Shown: positions 1 through 9,835, numbered from the stretch's first letter. The stretch: 64,000 nucleotides of DNA from CATQHD01 sp965243165 (GCA_965243165.1 OZ251535.1:992001-1056000); one strand, 5' to 3'. Made by a program: numbers and translations. The notes: generated by a model not told the origin, from the letters alone.

Positions 1-1
1 A

Positions 2-1225
2 TACGATCAGGGGCCATTCGACCCGGAGGAGGCGGCCTACTGGCTTCCGGTCGACACCTACACCGGAGGGGCGGAGCACGCGGTGATGCACCTCATGTAC
101 ACCCGGTTCTTCACCAAGGCGCTGCGGGACATGGGGGTGTTCGACGAGGCCGCCGCCGCCATGCGCAGGCGCGGGCGCGATCCGGAGGGCCTGTTCGACG
201 AGCCGATGGTCATGCTCCGCAACCAGGGCCAGGTGCTGGGGGAGGAGCGGCGCGGCGACTGGGTGTCGGTGGAGGGCCGGTTCGAGGACGGGCGGATGAC
301 CGCCTCCTCGGTGCGGGTGTCGTCCGAGGCGGACGGCCCCCCTGCGGACGGGGCGGCGGTGTCGGGCGAGATCGTGGGGCGCACCGAGCGCACCCTGCGG
401 GTGCTCCCCGCCGGTGAGGAGGAACCCGTAACCGTGGAGGTGCCCGAAGGGGCGGCGGTGGAGATACCGGCCATCCCGGGGGCCAACAACGTGTCCCAGC
501 TCCGCCGCCGCCTGGACGTCCAGCGCATGTCCAAATCCCGGGGCAACGTGGTCAACCCCGACGACCTGGTGGAGGAATACGGGGCCGATACGGTCCGCAC
601 CTACCTGATGTTCGCCTTCGAATGGGAGAAGGGCGGCCCCTGGGACAGCCGCGGCATCCGGGGGGCGCAGCGCTTCATCACCGACGTGTGGAGGCTGGGC
701 TGCGCCGATTACCGGCCCGAAGCGGTCGACCCGCAGGCGGACGCGGCGCTCCGGCGGCGCGCCCATCAGGCGGTCGTCAAAGTGGGGGCCGACCTCGAAG
801 CCTTCCGCTGGAACACCGCAGTGGCGGAGCTGATGAAGCTGCGGAACGCGCTGAACGAGGCGGGGGCGGCCCGCCGCGTATCGGCGGAGGCGCGGCGGGA
901 GGCGCTGACGATCCTGGTGCTGCTGCTGGCCCCGATCGCCCCGCACGTAACCGAGGAGGTGTGGCGGCGGCTGGGCAACTCCGAGAGCGTCCACCTCCAG
1001 CCGTGGCCCGCCGCCGACCCGGAGGCGGCGGCCGAGCAGACCGTAACCATGGTGGTGCAGGTGAACGGCAGGGTGAGGGCCCGCCTGGAGGCCCCGGTCG
1101 ACATCTCCGAGGAGGACGCCCTGGAGATGGCCGTCTCCGCCGAAAACGTGCAGCGGCATCTGGCCGGGGCCGAGATACGCCGGGTCGTGGACCGCCGGCC
1201 CAAGCTGATCAACCTGGTCGTCTGA
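2..1225 (+). CDS. leuS: Leucyl-tRNA synthetase, C-terminal part (5' end outside window)
   Basis: This class I aminoacyl-tRNA synthetase charges tRNA-Leu in the cytoplasm. The reading frame is open from base 2 to a TGA at 1223. The first visible residues carry the LeuRS hallmark PVDTYTGGAEHA followed by HLMYTRFFTKAL. The KMSKS loop appears as RMSKSRGN near base 525, followed by the anticodon-binding helical region and a C-terminal domain ending LINLVV. Roughly 80 residues of variable sequence lie between the MLRNQGQVLG segment and KMSKS, so this lineage has an insertion there. The editing domain and HIGH motif lie upstream of the window. Confidence 0.95.
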   Translation, partial: YDQGPFDPEEAAYWLPVDTYTGGAEHAVMHLMYTRFFTKALRDMGVFDEAAAAMRRRGRDPEGLFDEPMVMLRNQGQVLGEERRGDWVSVEGRFEDGRMTASSVRVSSEADGPPADGAAVSGEIVGRTERTLRVLPAGEEEPVTVEVPEGAAVEIPAIPGANNVSQLRRRLDVQRMSKSRGNVVNPDDLVEEYGADTVRTYLMFAFEWEKGGPWDSRGIRGAQRFITDVWRLGCADYRPEAVDPQADAALRRRAHQAVVKVGADLEAFRWNTAVAELMKLRNALNEAGAARRVSAEARREALTILVLLLAPIAPHVTEEVWRRLGNSESVHLQPWPAADPEAAAEQTVTMVVQVNGRVRARLEAPVDISEEDALEMAVSAENVQRHLAGAEIRRVVDRRPKLINLVV

Positions 1226-1345
1226 ACCGCCCCGGTTCGGGCAGGTTCATCGGCTCTACACGTTGGAGGGGGGGAGGGAGTATGATTGGGCTGTAGCCCG
1301 GTTTTTGATCTCCCCTGTTGCGGAAGGGGGGGATGGAGGTGCCGC

Positions 1346-4300
1346 ATGTCAAGGCGTTGGTTGGGTTTGGGGTTGGCAGCTGCCTTGGTGTTGGGGGTGT
1401 TGCCGGTCGCGCCGGTGGGGGTGGCGGGTCAGTCGACGGAGACGATTACGTTGTCGTTCGACGACGGGCAGTCGACGCCGACGGCGAGGACGGGGGTGGC
1501 GGAGGGGGGCGGGGCGCAGACGGTGCGGGTGGTGGCGACGGCTTCGGCGGCGGCGGCGGCGAGTGTGGATATTTCGCTGACGTACGCGGCGGGCACCGCG
1601 ACAGATACGACGGATTATTCGATTTTGTTTAGTCCGTCGACGGTGCAGATTGCGAGCGGGCAGACGGTTGGGTATTCGGCCAATTTGACGATTACACCGA
1701 TCAGCGACGCGTTGGTGGAGGGTGATGAGACGATTGTGGTGTCGGCGATGACGTCAGCAACTGGTTATTCGGCGATTGCTGATGTGAATTTGAATATCGA
1801 GGATGATGACAATGTGATTACGTTGTCGTTCGATGACGGGCAGTCGACGCCGTCGGCGTTGACGGGGGTGGCGGAGGGGGGCGGCGCCCAGTCGGTGCGG
1901 GTGGTGGCGACGTCGGCGGGGGCGGCGACGTCGGCGGTGACGGTGAACGTGTCGGCGGCGGCGGGCACGGCGACGGCGACGACGGATTATGCGATTTCGG
2001 CGACGTCGTGGACGGTGACGATCGCGAACGGGGATACGGTGGGGTATTCGTCGGCGGTGACGGTGACGCCGGTTGCCGATGCGTTGGTGGAGGGTGATGA
2101 GACGATTGTGTTTTCGGCAACTACGACGACGGCGGTTTACCAGGCGATTGCTGATGTGAGTTTGAATATCGTGGATGATGATGTGATTACGTTGTCGTTC
2201 GATGACGGGCAGTCGACGCCGTCGGCGTTGACGGGGGTGGCGGAGGGGGGCGGCGCCCAGTCGGTGCGGGTGGTGGCGACTGCTTCGGCGGCTGCGTCGG
2301 CGGCGGTGACGGTGAACGTGTCGGCGGCGGCGGGCACGGCGACGGCGACGACGGATTATGCGATTTCGGCGGCGTCGGCGTCGGTGACGATTGCTTCGGG
2401 GGATACGGTGGGGTATTCGTCGGTGTTGACGGTGACGCCGGTTGCCGATGCGTTGGTGGAGGGTGATGAGACGATTGTGTTTTCGGCGACTACGACCGCG
2501 ACGGGTTACGCGGCGATTGCTGATGTGAGTTTGAATATCGTGGATGATGACAATGTGATTACGTTGTCGTTCGACAACGGGGGGTCGCCGGCGATGCCGG
2601 TTACGGGGGTGTCGGAGGAGGGCGGTGGCCAGTCGGTGCGGGTGGTGGCGACGGCGCCGGCGGCGACTTCGGCGAATGTGGATGTTTCGGTGTCGATCGC
2701 GGCGGGCACGGCGACGGCGACGACGGATTATGCGATTTCGGCGGCTTCGACGACGGTGACGATCTCCAGCGGGCAGACGGTTGGGTATTCGTCGGCGTTG
2801 ACGGTGACGCCGGTGGATGACACGCGGGCGGAGGGGGACGAGACGATTGTGTTTTCGGCCGCCGCGGCGGGTTATACGATTGCTGATGCGAGTTTGAATA
2901 TCGAAGACGACGATGACGACGGTATTACGTTGTCATTGGACAAGTCGGCGGTGTTGGAGTGGGCGGGTGATCAGACGGTGACGGTTACGGCCGCGTTTAC
3001 GGGGGCGACGGCGTCGGATTTGGGTTCGTCTTCGGATGTGGTGGTGTCTGTAGCGGGGGGTGCCGGGGCGGATGGAGCGACGGCGGGTGCAGAAGGTCCG
3101 CCGCCGACGGGAGATTTCTGGACGGATCAGACGGGTAATTCGTTTACGGTGTCGATTGCGCCAGGGGCGGTGTCGGGTTCGGGGAGCTTTGATTTGCGGG
3201 CTCGGGCGGATGGGGTTGCGGAGGCTGGAGGGGAGAAGGTGGCGGTGACGGGGGTGTTGTTGCCGTATACGGTCGATCCGGCGGAGTTGACGATTCATGA
3301 TCCGGTGGTGACGTTGAGTTTCACCGATGCGGCGGATCCGCCGGCGGCTGTCACGGGGTTGAGGGAGGACGGCGGGGCGCAGACGGTGCGGGTGGCGGCT
3401 TCGGTTCCGGCGGGGGCGCCTGCGGATGTGGATGTGTCGGTGACGGTGGATGATGATCCTGAGACTGCGACGTCGGGGGCGGGCGGGGATTATACGGCTT
3501 CTGGGATTCCTGCATCGTTGACGGTTTCGATCAGTTCGGGTGATATGAGCGGGTCTTCGAGTGATGATATGGTGTTTACTACTTTGCCTGATCGGGTGTT
3601 CGAGGACAATGAGATCGTCAGGAGATTTACGGGTACGGCATCGGGGTATACGGTCGAGGATGGCGATTTGTTGATTTTGGATGCGGACCGTATTTTGGTT
3701 GTTTCTGTGACTCCGGGTCTGGTCGATGATACCAGTGTTGACACCAGGGTCGCGGCGGGTCAGCCTCTTACTATACACGAGCTAGGGGATCCGACCGATA
3801 TAGATATGGCAGGAGGAGCCGTGGCGCCTGGTGATTCGACTCACGGGAGGCCAGAGCTCACTGTCAAGGTGGAAGGGGTTACTTCTTCGACGTACAGCGA
3901 GAGGCTGAGGTTGCGGCTTAATCTGTGGGAAGGGACTGCTAGTTTGGGGGATTTGCCTGGGAATACAGATGTGTATCCCGACGATCCTTTTCGGGATGCT
4001 ATGGACTTGGGTGATCATCAGTCCAACGGAATAGATGTTACGTATATCCCTCCTGGTTCTTTGTATAGGACTAGAAACTATAGGGACAAGTGGAATGCTT
4101 GGCAAGATAATATAGCGGAGCCGGATGAGGGATTCGAGTACGGTGTGGAGGTGATAGGGGCGGTGCCGGATGCGGCTCCTCCGGAGGGGTTCAGGGTAAA
4201 TCGTTTGACGGGTCGGGTGATCGATGATGATGTGCAGATCGGTTATTCAAGCACCGTTGCGCCGGTGGCGGAGGGTTCGTCGGGGACGGATTTGGATATC

Positions 4301-7300
4301 CGTGCGGAAATGCAAGCTTCGTCTTCTCTGTTGACGTCCGATACGGAAGTGTCGTTTTCGCTGGTCGGGGCTGAGGATGCTCCGGGGGCGGGGTTGTTGA
4401 ACAGTTCTGAGTTTACTCACTCGTCTTTGACAGCAGCGACGATCGAGGCGGGTGATGTGGATACTGATGATACCGGGTCTTCTGAGGGGAGGGTTGTGGG
4501 GTTGTCGGTTGCCGATGATCAGATAGTGGAAGGCCCGGAGCGGCTGCGGATCGTGGGTACGCCGGCGTTGGCGGCGACCATGCCTGATGGTACGACGCCT
4601 ACTGACCAGGAGGTTACTTTCGAGAACCGGCATACGCATGTGACGGTGATGGATGATGGTGATGCTGATATTACGTTGTCGGTGTCGCCGGGGGCGGTGG
4701 TGGAGAAGGCGGGCGGTCAGACGGTGACGGTGGTGGCGGAGTTCGAGGGGGAGTCGTCGGAATTGACTACGGATACGGATGTGGTGGTGGAGGTGGGGGC
4801 CGGGGGCGGCGCGACGTGGGGGACTGATTTCACGGTTTCGGGTTTGGATGCCAACAATCGGTTGACGGTTACGATCCCGGCGGGCCGGACGTCGGGGTCG
4901 AAGGCGTTTACGCTGACGGCGCCTGACGACAGTACGGATGAGTCGGCCATGCAGGAGACGGTTACGTTCGCGGAACATGGCACCACACAGGTGGGCGGGC
5001 ACGGGGGGCAGACGGTGACGGTTACGGGCGCGTCGTTGGATATCATGGATCCGGGTATGGAGGTAGAGTTGTCATTGACGGATATGGCTGATCCTCCGGC
5101 GGCTTTGTCGGCGGTGGAGGAGGACGGCGGGGCGCAGACCGTGCGGGTGACGGCCACTGCGGGCGCGGCTGTGTCGGGTGCTCAAGCAGTGACGGTGACG
5201 GTGGGCGCGTTGGGGGGCACGGCAGACGCGGGGGATGATTACACGGTTTCCGGGTCTTCGGTTTCTGGGTCTTCGGTTACGGTTACCATCGCGGATGGGG
5301 CTATGTCTGGGACGGAGGATGTGACGATTACGCCTGTTTCGGATACCGTTACGGAGGATCATGAGACGATCCGGTTCACGGGGTCGGCAACGGGTTATGC
5401 GGTGGTGCCGACTTCGTTGGCGATCACCGACGCCGATCGGACTATTACGTTGGAGTTGGACGACCCGGTGTATGTGGAAGGTACTGTGTTGTCGAATGAT
5501 ATCTTCAGGAAAGTTACGGCCAGGCTGAGTGGTGAGTCTTCTACTTATTCGGGCCGTATTCGGGGGCGGTTGGATTCGGAGACCGGCACTGCGGGTTATC
5601 CGGGTGATTATTTCAACGTTCTGAACAGTTTCCTGTCGGAGAATCATCGGTATATCGATATCAGCTCGGGTGATGTTTCGGGGGAGGCTTCGTTCCGGTC
5701 GAGGATTCAGTCGGACTCGGTTGCGGAGCCGGTGGAGGATTTTTATCTCACGTTGACGGGTTTGCCTGCTGGTTTTACGCTGGAGCGGGCGAGGGCGGAG
5801 ATTGTGGATCGGGTGGACACGGCGGTGGTGTTGAGGCCGGGGGGTACGGTGACCGAGGGCGGGGACGGTTCGGGCCTGTCGGTTAGGGCCGGGTTTCCGT
5901 CTAGTGTTGGGTCAAGCACGATCAGCTCAGATCTGGTGGTTACCTTGGGCGCTCCGCAGGCGGGCACGGCCGGGGCGGATGACTTTGTGTGGACGCCGCC
6001 TGATCCTGCGGATACGTTGACGATCGCGATGAACCAGACGGCGAGTCCGGCCGGGGATGCGGTGGCGTTGGGTGGTTTGTCGATCACCGATGATGCGGTG
6101 GTGGAAGACCCGGAGACGATCCGGCTGACCGGCAGCTACACGCTGGAAGGCGAAACCCGGGAGGCGGAGGGGACGTTGACGGTGTTGGACAACGACGGGA
6201 CCGTGACGTTGTCGGTGTCGCCGGGGACGGTGGTGGAGGGCACCACCGAGGAGGTGCGGATCACGGCCCGGTTCGCGGGGTCGTTTTCGGAGTTGACGTC
6301 GGATACGACGGTTACGGTTTCTATCGGGTCGGGCGATGGAACCGGGGCGGCGACGTTGACGACTGATTTCACTACGGACGCGACCGGCGATCAGGTGTCG
6401 GTGGTGATTCCGGCGGGTTCTTTGTCGGGGTCGGCGACTGTCAACGTTTCGGGGGTTTCGGACAGCGACAATACGGAGGGGGTGGAGACGGCCAACTTGA
6501 CGGGTTTGGGGATGATGGGGTCGCAGACGTTGTTGGTGACGCCTGCGGTGTTGAACATTGCGGATGCGAACCGGGGGATCGTCCTGTCGGTGGACGATGT
6601 GGACACCGAGACGTCGGGGACGCAGACTTCGTTGGGTGAGGAAGACACGGACCTCAAGACGGTGCAGGTGTCGGCGGCGTTGCCGTCAGGGGTGACGGCT
6701 CCGTCGGGTGGGGTGGTGGTGGGGTTGAACGTGGTGGGGGGCACGGCGGTGCGGGACGATGATGGGTCGTTCGGGGTGGGGGAGGATTTCCGGGTGTCGT
6801 ATCCGTCGTCTCAGTCGCCGGCGCCTCCGGATGGTCATGGGCTGGCGGTGGCGATTCCGGCTAACGGCAGTTCGGGGTCGGCGACGTTTACGGTGGTGTT
6901 GGAAAACGACGACGTTGCGGAGGGCTCGGCGGCGGAGACGGTGGTGATCGAGGGCGCCAAGGTTGATATCGGCGGTACGGATTATGAGGTGGTGTCGACG
7001 AGTTTCGGGATCACCGATTCTTCAGATGATACGTCGCCTACGACTATTGCTTTGACGCTGCAGGACACCGGCGGGGAGGATTTGGCGGAGGTCGGCGAAG
7101 GCGCCGGCGAGGTGCGGGTGCGGGTGCAGGCCGCCTTGGTCGGGGGCAAGGTGCTGCCCCGGTCGGTTACCGCGCCGATCTATGTGGGCTGGTCGAGCGA
7201 AGCCGAGGCGGGAACAGACTACGAAAATGTTACATCGCCGGCGGTGACGATTCCGGCCTATTCGACCGCGGGAACCGCTGATTTCGATCTGGAGTTGATC

Positions 7301-8974
7301 GAGGATGAACTGGTGGAGGGCCCCGAGGGGATAACGGTCCACGGCGGTGCTTCGCTGCAGGCGGGCCTGACCGATCTGGGCTTCACCGAGGTCTCTTCCG
7401 ATGTCCTGACCATCTTGGACAACGAGATCGCCCTGTCTCTGCTGAACGCCGCCGACGGGGAGGCGCTGACCAGCGTTCTGGAGGGGACCAGCCCCTGGGT
7501 GCGGGTGCGGTTGTCGTATCCAGATATGTCTACGTCGACTACTCCCCAGGTGGTGCGGGTAACCGTGGAGGACGTAACCACCGACGCCGGGAGCGACTAC
7601 ACCATTGTGGTTACCCCGGTGTACGACATGTTCCTGCCGATAGCCCAGAACAGCGCGAACGAGCAGTTCGGGTTGAACACGGTCGACGACGCTGCTTCCG
7701 AGGGCGACGAAACGCTGCTGGTGTCCGCCGCGACGGAGGGGTTCGACATCACCCCGGTCGAGATCACTATCCAGGACAACGAGATTCAGCTGTCGTTGAA
7801 CCAGACGTCGGTGCGGGAAGACGCAGGCCGGATCACCCGGACGGTTACCGCCCGGGCCAGTTCCGCACCCCCGAGGGATCTGGTCGTCAACATAACGGTC
7901 GGCGGAGGAAGTTCGTCGGGGAACGGCTACACCAGCCTGAGCCCGGCCCGGTTCCCGATCACGATCCCCGCCGGGCAGCTGTCGGGGTCCAGGCCGTTTT
8001 CTATGATCGTGACCAACGACAGCACCCCAGGCAATTCCAAGTCGGTGTCGGTTGCGGGTTCTGCTTTGGGGTTCAGTATTTCGTCGGCTCGTTTGACCAT
8101 CACCGACGACGGCGACACCGCCGCACCCCCGTCCCCGCCCCCGTCCCCGCCCCCGTCCCCGCCCGGAGGCGGCGGCGGCGGCGGTGCTCCTCCTCCGTCC
8201 GGAGGGGGCGGCGGGGGCGGCGGCGGTGGTGGAGGGGGCGGCGGCGGCGGTGCTCCTCCTCCGTCCGGAGGGGGCGGCGGTGGTGGAGGGGGCGGCGGCG
8301 GCGGTGCTCCGCCCCCGTCTGGCGGCGGCGGCGGCGGTGGAGGGGGCGCGCCGCCCCCGGCCCAGCCGCCTGCACCGGTGTGCGTGGGTCGGTTCTGCGA
8401 CGACGACGGCAACGTCCACCAAGACAACATCGAACAGATCGCGGTGTGGCAGATCACCCTCGGCTGCGACGCCGAGGACGCCACCAGGTACTGCCCCGAC
8501 GCAGAGATCACCCGCCGGCAGATGTCGGCGTTCCTGCATCGGGCCGTTTCCCAGCGGTGGACCATCGAAGCGCCGGAGGGGATCGAGCTCACCGACGTCG
8601 AGGCGGATGAGTGGTTCCGCCCCTTCGCGGAGTGGGTCGTGTCTGTGGGGGCCTTCAGCGCCCCCGAGGGGGTGTTCGACCCGGGCGGGGTGGTTACCCG
8701 GGCGGACATGGCGATCATGATGATCGGCGCCTTCCCCCACCTCGACGCCGTCCCAACCGAAACCAGCCGGTTCGGCGACGTAGAAGGCCTCTCCGCCGAA
8801 GTCCTAGCCGCCCTCGAGGGCATGTATCAGACAGGGGTAACCCGCGGATGCTCCGCCGAGCCGCTGAATTACTGCCCCAACCAGCCCGTTACCCGCGCCC
8901 AGATGGCGTCGTTCTTCGTCCGGGCGGTCAACCTGGTCCCCGCCGACGCCCAACCTGCCCCCGCCGGTACATGA
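1346..8974 (+). CDS. Giant exported Calx-beta repeat protein with Gly-rich linker and C-terminal SLH-like repeats
   Basis: A 2,542-residue predicted surface or secreted protein. The ATG at 1346 is chosen because GGAGGT sits at 1335-1340, five bases upstream, and is followed at once by a signal peptide (MSRRWLGLGLAAALVLGVL...VAGQS); an in-frame start at 1286 would add 20 unconvincing residues. The body is built of repeated beta modules of about 120 residues with motifs such as ITLSFDDGQ, GGGAQSVRV, TATTDYAIS, EGDETIVFSA and LNIVDDD, typical of Calx-beta domains (calcium-linked adhesion modules). Around residues 2260-2342 is a proline/glycine low-complexity linker. The last 200 residues contain three SLH-like units (ITRRQMSAFLHRA, VTRADMAIMMI, VTRAQMASFFVRA) with Cys pairs, suggesting attachment to the cell wall or S-layer. 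Ligand and role are unknown. Codon use changes along the gene. Confidence 0.88.
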   Translation: MSRRWLGLGLAAALVLGVLPVAPVGVAGQSTETITLSFDDGQSTPTARTGVAEGGGAQTVRVVATASAAAAASVDISLTYAAGTATDTTDYSILFSPSTVQIASGQTVGYSANLTITPISDALVEGDETIVVSAMTSATGYSAIADVNLNIEDDDNVITLSFDDGQSTPSALTGVAEGGGAQSVRVVATSAGAATSAVTVNVSAAAGTATATTDYAISATSWTVTIANGDTVGYSSAVTVTPVADALVEGDETIVFSATTTTAVYQAIADVSLNIVDDDVITLSFDDGQSTPSALTGVAEGGGAQSVRVVATASAAASAAVTVNVSAAAGTATATTDYAISAASASVTIASGDTVGYSSVLTVTPVADALVEGDETIVFSATTTATGYAAIADVSLNIVDDDNVITLSFDNGGSPAMPVTGVSEEGGGQSVRVVATAPAATSANVDVSVSIAAGTATATTDYAISAASTTVTISSGQTVGYSSALTVTPVDDTRAEGDETIVFSAAAAGYTIADASLNIEDDDDDGITLSLDKSAVLEWAGDQTVTVTAAFTGATASDLGSSSDVVVSVAGGAGADGATAGAEGPPPTGDFWTDQTGNSFTVSIAPGAVSGSGSFDLRARADGVAEAGGEKVAVTGVLLPYTVDPAELTIHDPVVTLSFTDAADPPAAVTGLREDGGAQTVRVAASVPAGAPADVDVSVTVDDDPETATSGAGGDYTASGIPASLTVSISSGDMSGSSSDDMVFTTLPDRVFEDNEIVRRFTGTASGYTVEDGDLLILDADRILVVSVTPGLVDDTSVDTRVAAGQPLTIHELGDPTDIDMAGGAVAPGDSTHGRPELTVKVEGVTSSTYSERLRLRLNLWEGTASLGDLPGNTDVYPDDPFRDAMDLGDHQSNGIDVTYIPPGSLYRTRNYRDKWNAWQDNIAEPDEGFEYGVEVIGAVPDAAPPEGFRVNRLTGRVIDDDVQIGYSSTVAPVAEGSSGTDLDIRAEMQASSSLLTSDTEVSFSLVGAEDAPGAGLLNSSEFTHSSLTAATIEAGDVDTDDTGSSEGRVVGLSVADDQIVEGPERLRIVGTPALAATMPDGTTPTDQEVTFENRHTHVTVMDDGDADITLSVSPGAVVEKAGGQTVTVVAEFEGESSELTTDTDVVVEVGAGGGATWGTDFTVSGLDANNRLTVTIPAGRTSGSKAFTLTAPDDSTDESAMQETVTFAEHGTTQVGGHGGQTVTVTGASLDIMDPGMEVELSLTDMADPPAALSAVEEDGGAQTVRVTATAGAAVSGAQAVTVTVGALGGTADAGDDYTVSGSSVSGSSVTVTIADGAMSGTEDVTITPVSDTVTEDHETIRFTGSATGYAVVPTSLAITDADRTITLELDDPVYVEGTVLSNDIFRKVTARLSGESSTYSGRIRGRLDSETGTAGYPGDYFNVLNSFLSENHRYIDISSGDVSGEASFRSRIQSDSVAEPVEDFYLTLTGLPAGFTLERARAEIVDRVDTAVVLRPGGTVTEGGDGSGLSVRAGFPSSVGSSTISSDLVVTLGAPQAGTAGADDFVWTPPDPADTLTIAMNQTASPAGDAVALGGLSITDDAVVEDPETIRLTGSYTLEGETREAEGTLTVLDNDGTVTLSVSPGTVVEGTTEEVRITARFAGSFSELTSDTTVTVSIGSGDGTGAATLTTDFTTDATGDQVSVVIPAGSLSGSATVNVSGVSDSDNTEGVETANLTGLGMMGSQTLLVTPAVLNIADANRGIVLSVDDVDTETSGTQTSLGEEDTDLKTVQVSAALPSGVTAPSGGVVVGLNVVGGTAVRDDDGSFGVGEDFRVSYPSSQSPAPPDGHGLAVAIPANGSSGSATFTVVLENDDVAEGSAAETVVIEGAKVDIGGTDYEVVSTSFGITDSSDDTSPTTIALTLQDTGGEDLAEVGEGAGEVRVRVQAALVGGKVLPRSVTAPIYVGWSSEAEAGTDYENVTSPAVTIPAYSTAGTADFDLELIEDELVEGPEGITVHGGASLQAGLTDLGFTEVSSDVLTILDNEIALSLLNAADGEALTSVLEGTSPWVRVRLSYPDMSTSTTPQVVRVTVEDVTTDAGSDYTIVVTPVYDMFLPIAQNSANEQFGLNTVDDAASEGDETLLVSAATEGFDITPVEITIQDNEIQLSLNQTSVREDAGRITRTVTARASSAPPRDLVVNITVGGGSSSGNGYTSLSPARFPITIPAGQLSGSRPFSMIVTNDSTPGNSKSVSVAGSALGFSISSARLTITDDGDTAAPPSPPPSPPPSPPGGGGGGGAPPPSGGGGGGGGGGGGGGGGGAPPPSGGGGGGGGGGGGGAPPPSGGGGGGGGGAPPPAQPPAPVCVGRFCDDDGNVHQDNIEQIAVWQITLGCDAEDATRYCPDAEITRRQMSAFLHRAVSQRWTIEAPEGIELTDVEADEWFRPFAEWVVSVGAFSAPEGVFDPGGVVTRADMAIMMIGAFPHLDAVPTETSRFGDVEGLSAEVLAALEGMYQTGVTRGCSAEPLNYCPNQPVTRAQMASFFVRAVNLVPADAQPAPAGT
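1445..2923 (+). repeat. Four tandem Calx-beta coding repeats of 366-372 bp
   Basis: Successive units start at 1445, 1817, 2186 and 2558, and the next module begins at 2924, giving periods of 372, 369, 372 and 366 bp. All lengths are multiples of three. Units 2 and 3 share a nearly identical stretch of about 100 bases at their starts, so duplication or gene conversion is recent compared with the diverged modules further along the gene. Confidence 0.85.
8122..8370 (+). repeat. Low-complexity proline/glycine linker with GGAPPPSGG-type units
   Basis: Inside the giant Calx-beta gene the coding strand becomes runs of ggc/ggg/ggt codons broken by APPPS units, after a PSPPPSPPPSPP stretch. It separates the beta modules from the SLH-like end. 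The non-template strand has many G-runs and could form G-quadruplexes, and the tract is prone to replication slippage. Confidence 0.8.
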
Positions 8975-8999
8975 CCGCAGTTGCTTCTTTATCCGGTCC

Positions 9000-9025
9000 G
9001 GCCTCCCCAGCCAACCCAGGAGGCC
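9000..9025 (+). terminator. Possible hairpin terminator after the Calx-beta gene
   Basis: The arms ggcctcc (9000-9006) and ggaggcc (9019-9025) form a 7-bp stem with a 12-base loop, 26 bases after the stop codon. No T-tract follows, so the assignment is weak. Confidence 0.35.
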
Positions 9026-9208
9026 GGGCCGGGACCGCCCTCCGGGGGGTCATAGGCTTCCGGTGATGGGGCCGGGGGCGGGCTGTCGGGGCCGATGACC
9101 GCCGGGGGACGAATCCGGCCGCCGTCAGGCCCAGCTCTGTTGGCCAGATACAGGGGTCGACAGGGAATTCGGTAAGAATTCACCGGTCCTACTATCGTTG
9201 GCCCCTAG

Positions 9209-9835
9209 ATGGCGCGCAATCCCGACCCCAAGCCCGGACGCTGGGTACTGCCCTTGGTCGTGCTGGGGATGGTCCTGTTCACTTGGATATGGGTCAACCG
9301 CTTGGGGGTCGAGGTGGATGTGACCTCCGATACGACTACCTCCACCACCGTCACGACCACCGCCGCCCCGGCCGACTCGGAGGACAGCGGGGATCCCGTG
9401 GAGGAAACCACCCCTACCACGGAGTTTCCCCCCGAGATAGAGGTCTATCTGGGCAACCTGGCTGAGGACAAGCAGGCCCTGGCCGAGCTGTCGGCGGCGA
9501 TGAACGCCGCCAACCGAGAATGGGACGACCGCACGGTCTCCTACTCGGAGGCCGAGGACAACATGGAGGCGGTGTCCGAACAGGCGCTGGTGTTCAGCAC
9601 CGCGGTGGAGGACCACCGCCCGACCGACCAGATGCCGGGCTTGGTGGACGCCCATCAGGTGGCCCTCGACCGGGCGGCGGCCGTGGCGCAGGCCGCCGAG
9701 GACGTGCTGGCCGGGCTGAGGGCGCCCGACGACGGCGAGCTGCGCCGAGCCGCCTTGGTCGAGTTCCGCGCCGCGGCCGCCAGCTTCGATCAGGCTGCCG
9801 AACAGATCGAGGAGATCATCCGGCAGGGGATCTAG
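9209..9835 (+). CDS. Membrane-anchored protein with Thr-rich stalk and helical domain
   Basis: A 208-residue protein of no recognised family. It has a short basic N-terminus, one transmembrane segment (about residues 12-30, WVLPLVVLGMVLFTWIWV), a Thr/Asp/Glu-rich stalk (about 38-72) and an alpha-helical domain to the end, so the domain should face outside. The helical domain resembles the N-terminal domain of the lipoprotein at 20592: both have N-x-x-WD-x-R-x-VSY, then a GLR-x-x-D-x-GE-x-RR segment and end in EII. The ATG at 9209 lies only about seven bases beyond the expected start point of a TACTAT box at 9190-9195, so the message may be almost leaderless. There is no clear ribosome binding site. 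Confidence 0.75.
   Translation: MARNPDPKPGRWVLPLVVLGMVLFTWIWVNRLGVEVDVTSDTTTSTTVTTTAAPADSEDSGDPVEETTPTTEFPPEIEVYLGNLAEDKQALAELSAAMNAANREWDDRTVSYSEAEDNMEAVSEQALVFSTAVEDHRPTDQMPGLVDAHQVALDRAAAVAQAAEDVLAGLRAPDDGELRRAALVEFRAAAASFDQAAEQIEEIIRQGI

Noticed and set aside
1445..2923. Evenly spaced repeats that might be a CRISPR array or centromere-like iterons
   Set aside because: The period of about 370 bp is a multiple of three, and the repeats encode Calx-beta modules in one continuous frame.
2933..3778. A 281-codon minus-strand frame rich in Arg inside the Calx-beta gene
   Set aside because: It is a shadow of the repetitive coding strand, with no ribosome binding site and low-complexity Arg/His composition.
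7022..8740. A 572-codon minus-strand frame opposite the end of the Calx-beta gene
   Set aside because: It reads the proline/glycine linker and beta modules in reverse and has no recognisable domain.
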